Shown here piece after piece: positions 49,052-55,821 of a DNA stretch of 64,000 nt. Origin of the DNA: a virus. The stretch covers positions 1 to 64,000 of the IMG/VR virus record IMGVR_UViG_3300032240_001333. One strand, written 5' to 3'. The stretch's first letter is position 1. Every line of letters starts with the position of its first letter. The notes beneath the pieces were generated by a model, which was not told where the DNA came from, searched no databases, and was given only the letters and a program-made list of their open reading frames with translations. The translations under genes and the position numbers were made by a program.

Positions 49052-49217
49052 GATAACCGCTTGCTTCATGAAATTTAACAACATCAAAACGCTCATTATC
49101 TTTTGCAAACATTTCTGCAAAATCGTGAACAGTTTTAGAAAAAACAGCGGGATGAATTTTATCGCTGATATATTTTAAAATTTCAGCGGTTGCGATATAG
49201 TCTTTACGGGTCATCAT
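49026..49217 (-). CDS. Small conserved protein, unknown
   Basis: 63 aa. TRKDYIATAEILKYI ... AEMFAKDNERFDVVKFHEASG, a familiar actinophage pattern. Start overlaps the upstream stop (ATGATG). Confidence 0.6.
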   Translation of the reverse strand: MMTRKDYIATAEILKYISDKIHPAVFSKTVHDFAEMFAKDNERFDVVKFHEASGYHVPKYSSK

Positions 49218-49414
49218 TTTGCGGACACCAATCCAATCAAGTTAAAATTTTTAGTATACATTTTACCATTAGGCATAGTTAAATTATATCTTGCGTTTTC
49301 TACGGCAAAGCCATGATCTTTACATCTAGCAAAAGCCTCAAACGCTTGAAGAGCATCAGAAAATTCATGGGTAAATTCTAATTTCCCATCATAGTAAGTA
49401 AATAATTTATACAT
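49214..49414 (-). CDS. Small protein, unknown
   Basis: 66 aa from the ATG at 49414 (TAATG with the upstream gene). YKLFTYYDGKLEFTHEFSDAL, CKDHGFAVENARYNLTM. Unknown. Confidence 0.55.
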   Translation of the reverse strand: MYKLFTYYDGKLEFTHEFSDALQAFEAFARCKDHGFAVENARYNLTMPNGKMYTKNFNLIGLVSAK

Positions 49415-49545
49415 TAGATCACCCACTCATCTAAAACACAATCACAACTTTCAACATCATAATTTTTTTCATCGCCCCAAAATACAAATCCTGCGCCACC
49501 GCATTCTTCACATTCAATTGCGATTATTTCTTTTATATTTCCCAT
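49414..49545 (-). CDS. Small zinc-binding protein
   Basis: 43 aa: IECEECGGAGFVFWG and ESCDCVLDEW. DnaJ-like CxxCxGxG fragment. Start-associated sequence upstream. Confidence 0.6.
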   Translation of the reverse strand: MGNIKEIIAIECEECGGAGFVFWGDEKNYDVESCDCVLDEWVI

Positions 49546-49575
49546 TTAGTTTTCCTTTCGTAGTTTGTTAATAGA

Positions 49576-49597
49576 ATTATAGCGGATACCGCTGACA
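49576..49597 (-). promoter_or_regulatory. TGTCAG-N10-TATAAT promoter
   Basis: Drives 49545-48914 unit. Confidence 0.7.
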
Positions 49598-49598
49598 C

Positions 49599-49814
49599 CT
49601 AGTAGGTGTCAGGGTAAACATCTTCGGGTTTTCCAATCCCGATTACACGATATTTATTACGGATCATGCCCGTATCAATTTCGATTAAATAAGCATCAAT
49701 ATATCTGCCAAAAAAAGCAGAATGTTTTTCAGCAGAAACAATTTTTCCGCTGATAGTATCGGATGAATAAGTCCTACCGACTAGCAAGTCGGTGTGAGAG
49801 TAGATATTAGCCAT
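49599..49814 (-). CDS. Small beta protein, unknown
   Basis: 71 aa (YSHTDLLVGRTYSSDTISGK; YIDAYLIEIDTGMIRNKYRV). Single-gene unit with promoter 49843-49864. Confidence 0.55.
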   Translation of the reverse strand: MANIYSHTDLLVGRTYSSDTISGKIVSAEKHSAFFGRYIDAYLIEIDTGMIRNKYRVIGIGKPEDVYPDTY

Positions 49815-49842
49815 AGTTAGTTTTCCTTTCGTTTATGGTGTA

Positions 49843-49864
49843 ATTTTAACATAACCCACTGACA
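49843..49864 (-). promoter_or_regulatory. TGTCAG-N10-TAAAAT promoter
   Basis: Box lies at the end of gene 49866-50015; drives 49814. Confidence 0.7.
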
Positions 49865-49865
49865 A

Positions 49866-50015
49866 TCAGTGGGTTGGCGTTTCCGCCATGATTAGTTTTA
49901 ATAAACCAATTCGTTGCGATTTGGTTAAATTTAATTTCGCAACAGTTTCGGATTTTATTCCGCCATTATTATATTCGAACAAAAGTTCGTTATAGATTTC
50001 GCTAAATTCTTTCAT
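49866..50015 (-). CDS. Small helical protein
   Basis: 49 aa (KEFSEIYNELLFEYNNGGIK; LNLTKSQRIGLLKLIMAE), HTH-like. Preceded by the start-associated sequence and promoter 50043-50064. Confidence 0.6.
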   Translation of the reverse strand: MKEFSEIYNELLFEYNNGGIKSETVAKLNLTKSQRIGLLKLIMAETPTH

Positions 50016-50042
50016 TTAGTTTTCCTTTCGTTTAATAGTTTT

Positions 50043-50064
50043 ATTCTAACACCTACCACTGACA
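50043..50064 (-). promoter_or_regulatory. TGTCAG-N10-TAGAAT promoter
   Basis: Drives 50015; right next to the DnaA-box cluster. Confidence 0.7.
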
Positions 50065-50100
50065 TTTTGCCTATTACTGACCAGTATTTGAGACAGTATT

Positions 50101-50200
50101 CGTGTGATCATAATCACACGAGTTATCCACGACACGCCCGAAGTTTTCCACAGATTTTCAGGGGTTTTCCACATCTGTGCATAAACCCTGTGGATAACGC
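50101..50200. other. Candidate origin: DnaA-box-like cluster
   Basis: Palindrome CGTGTGAT-CATA-ATCACACG (50101-50120) followed by TTATCCACG (50123-50131), TTTTCCACA (50144-50152), TTTTCCACA (50165-50173) and an exact TTATCCACA on the minus strand (50197-50189). Lies in a gene-free gap of 234 bp inside the minus block. No classic AT-rich 13-mers were identified. Confidence 0.5.
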
Positions 50201-50249
50201 CCACAAAAAGCTGCGGGCCAATGTCGCCATTGTCAAGGCGACACGCCGT

Positions 50250-50348
50250 CTATTTCTTGTGAGTTTCCTCACATACGCATTTGGTATATGCGCCAGCGTT
50301 TAACCTGCCACATTTAGGGCAGGTATAGAAACCAGCAGGATTAGTCAT
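50250..50348 (-). CDS. Zinc-ribbon miniprotein
   Basis: 32 aa: TCPKCGRLNAG and KCVCEE. Overlaps upstream gene end by 8 nt. Confidence 0.55.
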   Translation of the reverse strand: MTNPAGFYTCPKCGRLNAGAYTKCVCEETHKK

Positions 50349-50454
50349 TTAACCCACCGCTCTTTACATCGTAGTAGATAGCGTAGACTAGGGCAGATAC
50401 TACACCTAGCAACGCTAATTGGATGGCGGTGGTGATTAGTCTATTTAGTGTCAT
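50341..50454 (-). CDS. Membrane miniprotein
   Basis: 37 aa with one TM (IQLALLGVVSALVYAIYY). TAATG overlap with upstream gene. Confidence 0.5.
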   Translation of the reverse strand: MTLNRLITTAIQLALLGVVSALVYAIYYDVKSGGLND

Positions 50455-50585
50455 TACTTACGACCTCTCCATATTTTAATTCCAGCAATTACTACAACAG
50501 ATACGATAATTAGTTTCCAATCTAGTGCGACATAGAACCAATCGCTATCTACGCAGAAACCATATGAGTTTAATTCAATAGTCAT
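50454..50585 (-). CDS. Membrane miniprotein
   Basis: 43 aa; TM near C terminus (LIIVSVVVIAGIKIW) with basic RGRK end. Coupled to 50341-50454. Confidence 0.5.
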   Translation of the reverse strand: MTIELNSYGFCVDSDWFYVALDWKLIIVSVVVIAGIKIWRGRK

Positions 50586-50588
50586 TTA

Positions 50589-50765
50589 TTACTCCGTCCA
50601 GTCTAAGGTTAATTCTTGCTCTGCTAATTCATCAAGGCTAATTATATCGGTATCAAAATCGCTAACGATATCTTCATCGCCCTCTTGCTTGGCGATAGCC
50701 TCTCTCTCGTCCCAATGGCGGTATGCGTCTGCGATATCCGCTTGGATAGTGTCCCATTTAGTCAT
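50589..50765 (-). CDS. Acidic helical protein
   Basis: 58 aa, Asp/Glu-rich (TKWDTIQADIADAYRHWDER ... LDELAEQELTLDW). Alternative ATG at 50768. Confidence 0.55.
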   Translation of the reverse strand: MTKWDTIQADIADAYRHWDEREAIAKQEGDEDIVSDFDTDIISLDELAEQELTLDWTE

Positions 50766-50769
50766 CATA

Positions 50770-50880
50770 TTAGAAACCCCAGCAATCTGAGCAGATAACT
50801 ACATCGCTCTCATCGTAGAATATAGAGGACATCTCTACATCGCACACCTTACAATTTAAGGTGATTAGTGTGTCGTTCAT
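50770..50880 (-). CDS. Zinc-ribbon miniprotein
   Basis: 36 aa: LNCKVCDVEM and VICSDCWGF. First gene of the 50880-50250 operon. Confidence 0.55.
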   Translation of the reverse strand: MNDTLITLNCKVCDVEMSSIFYDESDVVICSDCWGF

Positions 50881-50913
50881 TTTCTTACCTTCTTTCGTTT
50901 TTGTTATGGTGAA

Positions 50914-50935
50914 ACCTTATCATACCCCACCGACA
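50914..50935 (-). promoter_or_regulatory. TGTCGG-N10-TAAGGT (weak -10) promoter
   Basis: Same box and spacing, poorer -10. Drives 50880. Confidence 0.5.
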
Positions 50936-50969
50936 AAGCGCAAGCCTTGCCGATGTGATGTTGCTCACA

Positions 50970-51194
50970 TTAGTAGGCACCATAGGTGCCATCCTTTAGT
51001 GATTGGATAGTAGTCAATACATGGTCAATAGCCATCATGACTATCTCTTTATCAGAGCGGTCTTGATAAGCCCAATGATCCTTATAGTAGACATATGCTT
51101 GCTCATATGTCCAGCAATAAGTATCGTGATAATACTTAAGCGTAGGAGATAGCGTTTCATACGCCTCATTTATTTCTTTTATCATAGTTATCAT
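50970..51194 (-). CDS. Small helical protein, unknown
   Basis: 74 aa (AYETLSPTLKYYHDTYCWTYEQAYVYY broken by charged turns; KEIVMMAIDHVLTTIQSL). AACGAAAGGATAT before the ATG at 51194. First gene of the minus block; untranslated leader about 100 nt. Confidence 0.55.
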   Translation of the reverse strand: MITMIKEINEAYETLSPTLKYYHDTYCWTYEQAYVYYKDHWAYQDRSDKEIVMMAIDHVLTTIQSLKDGTYGAY

Positions 51195-51227
51195 ATTTAT
51201 ATCCTTTCGTTGATATATATTGAGCGG

Positions 51228-51269
51228 TTATTTGCTAGGCTCACCTTTCGGATTATTTGCTAGGCTCAC
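51228..51269. repeat. 17-bp direct repeat
   Basis: TTATTTGCTAGGCTCAC at 51228-51244 and 51253-51269, within the presumed leader of 51194. Confidence 0.75.
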
Positions 51270-51299
51270 GCTCTAATTCTTTATTTAATTTATACTATA

Positions 51300-51321
51300 A
51301 TCATATAAGAGGGGACTGACA
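51300..51321 (-). promoter_or_regulatory. TGTCAG-N10-TATGAT promoter
   Basis: Start of the minus-strand block; drives 51194 leftward. Confidence 0.6.
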
Positions 51322-51547
51322 TTTTGCAAGTCACAAATCGGACATGTCGGACATTTTGAAAACTTTTTTTGGAAAATCGTGTGATACTCCTCACATATGG
51401 TCGCTCTAAAGGGATAAATCGGACATTTCAAAATGGTGTATCATACAAAATAAAAATATATTAACATTTTGTGAAATCTGAAATACTAGTCGACTAGGAT
51501 TATATGTGTATATATGAGATATATTTTAGTTAACTAAGATATTAATG
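51322..51547. other. Divergent intergenic region
   Basis: No gene. Repeated words TCGGACAT (51338, 51347, near 51420) and two TAGTNNACTA palindromes, TAGTCGACTAG (51487-51497) and TAGTTAACTAA (51527-51537). Separates the minus block from the rightward surface-sugar genes, so probably a regulatory hub. Confidence 0.5.
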
Positions 51548-51553
51548 TATAAT
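51548..51553 (+). promoter_or_regulatory. -10 TATAAT, leaderless start for 51560
   Basis: Exactly 6 nt before ATG 51560; supports that start over ATG 51545. Confidence 0.6.
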
Positions 51554-51559
51554 TTAAAT

Positions 51560-52180
51560 ATGATTCCTAAAATAATATGGCAAACCCATGAATGGGAGTT
51601 GGCGAATCTTCCAGATACTTTTAAAGAAAGCATGAATAGTTGGAAAGGCATAAATCCTACATGGGATTATAAATATATAAGTGCCAGAGAAAGATTAGAT
51701 CATATTAGAGATTATGGCGGGGAAGAACTTTTAAAATACTATAAAGAGTGTAATAAACTTACTCAAGCAGATCTATGGAGATATCTAATTCTATATAAAT
51801 TTGGCGGGGTATACTCAGATATGGATTTTAAATGCATTTCGCCTATAGACCAGATAATAGAAGAATCATATAAAGAAAATTCAATAATATTACATTCATT
51901 TATGGAAAATCAAACAGATCCTTTTGTCAATAGCGTTATAGGATCAGATGCTAGTCAACCAGTATTTAAAAGACTAATAGAAGATGCTATAGAAAAGTTT
52001 AAATCTCTCCCAGTAGATAAAAATAATCTATATTGTCAACATGGATGTTGTTATAATAGTGATAGAGAATGTAATGGTAGAGATGATTATCATTTAGGAT
52101 GGGAGTATTTTTCTATGCATATTCAAAGACATGGGTCTCTTATTTCGCCGACGTTGCACTTGATTGCTCAACCATTTTAG
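51560..52180 (+). CDS. GT32-type glycosyltransferase with DXD motif
   Basis: 206 aa from ATG 51560. IPKIIWQTHEW, QADLWRYLILYKFGGVYSDMDF with DMD. Homologous in layout to 16760 and 53948. Sugar donor and acceptor unknown. Confidence 0.82.
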   Translation: MIPKIIWQTHEWELANLPDTFKESMNSWKGINPTWDYKYISARERLDHIRDYGGEELLKYYKECNKLTQADLWRYLILYKFGGVYSDMDFKCISPIDQIIEESYKENSIILHSFMENQTDPFVNSVIGSDASQPVFKRLIEDAIEKFKSLPVDKNNLYCQHGCCYNSDRECNGRDDYHLGWEYFSMHIQRHGSLISPTLHLIAQPF

Positions 52181-52189
52181 GATATATGT

Positions 52190-52873
52190 ATGCACAATGT
52201 ATATTTAATTGGTGATTGTCATACAACTAGAATTTATCAACATCATGATTTTAATAGTAAAGATATTGATTTAAAAATTTGGGGCAAGGCTGGATTAAAT
52301 GCTTGGGATATAGCTTTTGATATAGAAGAATTAAAAAGAAATAATACAAAGGCTTCTAATATAGAATATGGAGACTTAGAAGATTGGCCAAGTGTATTAC
52401 ATTTTAATGATATAAAAGATGATGGATTAATATTAGCTTGGGCTGGGTATATAGATATAAAATATAATTTACCTAAATACAAAAATTCTGAAAAAGTAGT
52501 TATTAACTATATAAACTCTTTAATAAAGGCATTTCCAAATTCTAAAATTAAAATAATAGAACCACATCCTCAATTTGTAGAAGATATGATTAGAAAAGGG
52601 GAGGGACATGAAGGATTTGATTATGAGACCAGAGAAAAACAAAATAAAGAGTTTTGCAAAGCTCTCCAGAAGTATTCGTTAGAATTTGGTCTAGGTTTTA
52701 CTATTACTCAACAACAAATATATGAAGCAGCTGGATTAGATAAATTTACTATACTAGATACAATAAAAGGATTTCATCCAGATGATGTAGTAGATGGATT
52801 ACATCCTAAATATAGAGTAGGCATCTATAATATGTTTATGGATGAGATATATGGGATATTAAGTATAAGATAG
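52190..52873 (+). CDS. SGNH-hydrolase-like protein with Cys at the nucleophile position
   Basis: 227 aa. N-terminal VYLIGDCHTTRIY aligns with block I GDS of SGNH/GDSL enzymes but has Cys for Ser. DGLILAWAGYIDI, IIEPHPQF and C-terminal VDGLHPKYRVGIYNMF (DxxH) follow. Such proteins O-acetylate or deacetylate glycans; here flanked by glycosyltransferases. Family call is moderate. Confidence 0.6.
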   Translation: MHNVYLIGDCHTTRIYQHHDFNSKDIDLKIWGKAGLNAWDIAFDIEELKRNNTKASNIEYGDLEDWPSVLHFNDIKDDGLILAWAGYIDIKYNLPKYKNSEKVVINYINSLIKAFPNSKIKIIEPHPQFVEDMIRKGEGHEGFDYETREKQNKEFCKALQKYSLEFGLGFTITQQQIYEAAGLDKFTILDTIKGFHPDDVVDGLHPKYRVGIYNMFMDEIYGILSIR

Positions 52874-52903
52874 TCTCTTAATTCCGCCGATGCACTTTTA
52901 TTT

Positions 52904-53728
52904 TTATATATAAAACTTTTTGTATTGATCTGGGACTACGCCATTTATTTTTGCTCCTGGATTAACTCTTTTTACTTGTTCTTCCGTAAGCATTGATCCA
53001 TCATCATTTACATATGGATTATTTACAAATTGATCAGATTTGCCTTCTTCTACCTGCCAGTGTCCTTTAATCATATATTTTTCTCCACTTCTTATTTCAT
53101 GAGCTGTGTGTGGATATATATGCGGTTTTAATGGTGGAAATATAATTACACTAAAAGGTTTTGGTTTTAACCAAAATGTAATAAGATCTTTATTTTTTTC
53201 ATGGTCTGGTGGGTACAGGCCATTTGGACCTTCTGTAAGATTACCATTTATTACTTCTATTCTTTTATCAGCACTTGGTAAACTAAAAGATAATTCTCCG
53301 CCCTCGTAGTCATCATTTAAATACATTAATACCGAATAGCTTTTTAAATTAATAGGAACAGTGTCTATATGTGTTATGTAAACAGTTCCTGGGCAATGCC
53401 TGTCAATATGACTAAATTCATCAAATGGCTTTTGAGCATCTATATGCTTATCATTAGAGTAGTGAATTGATGCTTCAACAAATGCTTTGCTTATAATTTC
53501 ATTTACTTTAGGATGAGTTTGTTTACTAAATTCTTTTCTATAAGCTACCATTCCACTTTGATTTGCTTTTATTTCTGGATCTCGGTCTGGGTTATATATT
53601 TTACCAGTATCATATATTTTTACCCAATTTTCAGGTTTATTTAATATTGATAAAATATATTGTGCGTCTTCTTCATTAATTAAATCTGTATAGTAATAAC
53701 AATTTTCATCTAATTTTTCAATATTCAT
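52904..53728 (-). CDS. 2-oxoglutarate/Fe(II)-dependent oxygenase, copy 7
   Basis: 274 aa from the ATG at 53728, 6 nt from a TACAAT -10. YITHIDTVPI (HxD), LMYLNDDYEGGELSFSLP, FSVIIFPPLKPHIYPHTAHEI with a distal His, GEKYMIKGHW. P4H-like, longer than the other copies. Confidence 0.85.
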   Translation of the reverse strand: MNIEKLDENCYYYTDLINEEDAQYILSILNKPENWVKIYDTGKIYNPDRDPEIKANQSGMVAYRKEFSKQTHPKVNEIISKAFVEASIHYSNDKHIDAQKPFDEFSHIDRHCPGTVYITHIDTVPINLKSYSVLMYLNDDYEGGELSFSLPSADKRIEVINGNLTEGPNGLYPPDHEKNKDLITFWLKPKPFSVIIFPPLKPHIYPHTAHEIRSGEKYMIKGHWQVEEGKSDQFVNNPYVNDDGSMLTEEQVKRVNPGAKINGVVPDQYKKFYI

Positions 53729-53734
53729 ATACAC

Positions 53735-53743
53735 ATTGTAGCA
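53735..53743 (-). promoter_or_regulatory. TGcTACAAT, leaderless start for 53728
   Basis: Minus-strand hexamer (53740-53735), 6 nt to ATG. Confidence 0.6.
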
Positions 53744-53765
53744 AATATAGTATACTAATATAGAT

Positions 53766-53838
53766 TGGTCCATAGCTCAGTTGGCAGAGCGCAGAGCTGT
53801 TAACTCTGATGTCCCAGGTTCGAGCCCTGGTGGACCAG
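53766..53838 (+). tRNA. tRNA-Asn (GUU)
   Basis: 73 nt; acceptor TGGTCCA/TGGACCA, anticodon loop CTGTTAA within AGAG/CTCT arm, T arm CCCAG-GTTCGAGC-CTGG. No CCA. Confidence 0.9.
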
Positions 53839-53858
53839 CATATTACAAGGAGGTAGAT

Positions 53859-53951
53859 ATGGAACCCAATAAAATGACACCTAAAGGATTATTTACAATT
53901 GGTGTATTTATTATGGCTTTAGTAATTTTTTCCATTGTTATAGCATCTTGA
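53859..53951 (+). CDS. Membrane miniprotein
   Basis: 30 aa; one TM (LFTIGVFIMALVIFSIVIA). AAGGAGGT ribosome-binding site; overlaps next start by 4 nt. Confidence 0.55.
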   Translation: MEPNKMTPKGLFTIGVFIMALVIFSIVIAS

Positions 53952-54574
53952 ATATTCCAATAAATAAAGTAATATGGCAAACAAATGATGAAAATTTTGA
54001 AGATTTGCCACAAAGATTTATTAATAACATTAATTTTTGGAAAAACAAAAATTTAGGTTGGGATCATAGATATTTTAATGGTGAGCAAAGAAAAAATTTT
54101 TTAATTGAAAATGGATTTTTAAAAAATAATTTATCTTTAGATCGTTATAATAATTTAAAAAAATCTTGGCAATCTAATCTTTGGCGTGTAGCCGTGGTTT
54201 GGCAATTTGGTGGATCTTATGCAGACATGGACTCCGTTCCAGCGTTAGATCAATGTTTAGACAAGGCAATATTTAATGCAAATTCTTTAAAAAAACCATA
54301 TACTATTATTTGTACAAGAGATGAAAATCATTTAGGAATGGGTTGCAATAATGCAAATTTTATTGCACCAAAAAATTCAGATTTTTTAAAATCTGTATTA
54401 GATAAATATTTAAAGGTATTAAATAGCGATTATGATTATTTAAATGATGCTCAAATTAAAGAAAGAATAGAAAGAACAATGCCAAATATTACTTTTGGAT
54501 TAGAATCTATATATAGAGAAGATGCTGCATTTATTTTTGATGGAGTGCTTCATGGTAGTTCATTTAAACCATAA
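53948..54574 (+). CDS. GT32-type glycosyltransferase
   Basis: 208 aa from TTG 53948. NKVIWQTNDENFEDLP, QSNLWRVAVVWQFGGSYADMDS (DMD), CTRDENHLGMGCNNANFIAPK. Third family member; lies between two tRNA genes. Confidence 0.8.
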   Translation: MNIPINKVIWQTNDENFEDLPQRFINNINFWKNKNLGWDHRYFNGEQRKNFLIENGFLKNNLSLDRYNNLKKSWQSNLWRVAVVWQFGGSYADMDSVPALDQCLDKAIFNANSLKKPYTIICTRDENHLGMGCNNANFIAPKNSDFLKSVLDKYLKVLNSDYDYLNDAQIKERIERTMPNITFGLESIYREDAAFIFDGVLHGSSFKP

Positions 54575-54584
54575 TTAAAGAATT

Positions 54585-54656
54585 GGCTCCATCGTCTATC
54601 GGTTAGGACGCCAGATTTTCAATCTGGTAAGACGGGTTCGATTCCCGTTGGGGCTA
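54585..54656 (+). tRNA. tRNA-Glu (UUC)
   Basis: 72 nt; acceptor GGCTCCA/TGGGGCT (two wobbles), anticodon arm CCAGA-TTTTCAA-TCTGG, T arm ACGGG-TTCGATT-CCCGT. No CCA. Confidence 0.9.
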
Positions 54657-54660
54657 CTAG

Positions 54661-54690
54661 TTGACAGAAAATTTTATTTAATGTTATACT
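54661..54690 (+). promoter_or_regulatory. Promoter after tRNA-Glu
   Basis: TTGACA (54661-54666), 18 bp, TGtTATACT (-10 at 54685-54690). A transcript would cover 54697-54854, gene-free. Confidence 0.6.
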
Positions 54691-54763
54691 AATCACGGTT
54701 TGTGGGGGCTTACACTAGGGACTCAAATGTACCAGATGTAAATTCCTCTCTATCTTTCCAAAA

Positions 54764-54807
54764 AGATTTTTTAAATTTGGGGGGTAGGGGGGCTTTCCTA
54801 AAAATCT
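54764..54807. other. G6-TA-G6 tract framed by inverted repeat
   Basis: AGATTTTT (54764-54771) and AAAAATCT (54800-54807) frame GGGGGG-TA-GGGGGG (54779-54792). The strongest G tract in an AT-rich genome, just upstream of an HNH gene. Could be a nuclease/packaging site or structured RNA. Confidence 0.45.
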
Positions 54808-54854
54808 AAATACCCAGATATAACTTAAAAAAATATATAATATATAATAAAGAC

Positions 54855-55139
54855 ATGAAGTCTGAAAAGACTAGTATATCTAAACAAAAGGCATACTTGT
54901 CTAAATATATTCAGGAATTAAAATCCAAGACTCTTTGTATGGATTGTAAGATAAACTATCCCTATTATGTAATGGATTTCGATCATGTCAGAGGTAAAAA
55001 ACATAAAAATGTAATGGAATTAATTCCTACATTATCTAAAAAGAAAATTGATGAGGAAATAGCTAAATGCGAAATAGTATGTTCGAATTGTCACAGGATC
55101 AGAACTCATCAGAGAAAATTGAAAAAAACGGGGAAATAA
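54855..55139 (+). CDS. HNH endonuclease
   Basis: 94 aa. LCMDCKINYPYYVMDFDHVRG (DH of HNH with first Cys pair), KCEIVCSNCHRIRTHQRK (second Cys pair, N, H). Zinc-stabilised beta-beta-alpha-metal nuclease. Leaderless: TATAAT (54843-54848) 6 nt before ATG. Free-standing homing or packaging-associated nuclease. Confidence 0.85.
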   Translation: MKSEKTSISKQKAYLSKYIQELKSKTLCMDCKINYPYYVMDFDHVRGKKHKNVMELIPTLSKKKIDEEIAKCEIVCSNCHRIRTHQRKLKKTGK

Positions 55140-55270
55140 AAATTTGGGACTTTGATCTCAGACCCATACCAGAGAATAATCAAATAGATTGGGAACATCT
55201 TAATAGATCCCATGAAGCACATAAGATAGTTGTAGGTCCTAATCCTCCAGTTGTATGGTGGTCTATATAG
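55079..55270 (+). CDS. Small protein, unknown
   Basis: 63 aa from ATG 55079 (ATG 55067 alternative), overlapping the HNH gene by 61 nt. IWDFDLRPIPENN, WEHLNRSHEAHKIVVGPNP, VVWWS. Unknown. Confidence 0.5.
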   Translation: MFELSQDQNSSEKIEKNGEIKIWDFDLRPIPENNQIDWEHLNRSHEAHKIVVGPNPPVVWWSI

Positions 55271-55290
55271 TCTATATATATTCTAGTTGA

Positions 55291-55638
55291 CTAGGATTTA
55301 GCTATAGAAAATGAATAGTAAAGCAACTCTTCAGTTTTAGACTTTACATCTTTATTTATTTTATTATACTTTGTAGTTAATTTATTATACTCATCTACAA
55401 GAAAAGCAATATTTTTATTTGCTTGATCTACATCAGCCTTATGATTTGATCTTTCATTAACTAACTCTACAGATCCATTCATAATAATATCGCTAGTATA
55501 TTTAATACAATACTGAGCAGATTGCAGAGAATTTTTTCTTTGATACTGTAAATCATCATTTATAAATATAATAACTATAAATTGTGCCAATAATAATCCG
55601 ACTAATATTAATATTAATTTATTTTTTTTATTTGTCAT
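55291..55638 (-). CDS. Membrane-anchored coiled-coil protein
   Basis: 115 aa. N-terminal TM (LILILVGLLLAQFIVIIF), then coiled coil to the end. Leaderless: TATACT (55650-55645) 6 nt from ATG. Topology like 29103; spanin-like or unknown. Confidence 0.6.
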   Translation of the reverse strand: MTNKKNKLILILVGLLLAQFIVIIFINDDLQYQRKNSLQSAQYCIKYTSDIIMNGSVELVNERSNHKADVDQANKNIAFLVDEYNKLTTKYNKINKDVKSKTEELLYYSFSIAKS

Positions 55639-55780
55639 ATACCTAGTATAGTATTTATATGTGTAACTTTCAAGTAGCCCACTTTTTCTAGAATAGCCCG
55701 TATTGGCCTTCTAAGGCCCTTTTGGGAGTTTTCTAGGCATAGATGGTGGGTTGGGTATGGATATCTCTCTTTCGACGCAC

Positions 55781-55815
55781 TGCAATTTTACGCAATTGCA
55801 CTTATTTAGTAGAAT
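55781..55815 (+). promoter_or_regulatory. -10 TAGAAT with upstream inverted repeat
   Basis: TGCAATT-N6-AATTGCA (55781-55800), then TTTAGTAGAAT with the hexamer at 55810-55815, 6 nt before ATG 55822. Confidence 0.6.
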
Positions 55816-55821
55816 TAGATC

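Noticed and set aside
48914-49120. Longer 68-aa version of the RRSNAA gene
   Set aside because: The extra N-terminal part only duplicates the other frame of 49026-49217; ATG at 49051 gives the conserved-looking basic protein.
50067-50303. 78-aa plus-strand frame across the DnaA-box cluster
   Set aside because: Opposite to all neighbours, no initiation signal, and overlaps the real minus-strand zinc-ribbon gene at 50250-50348.
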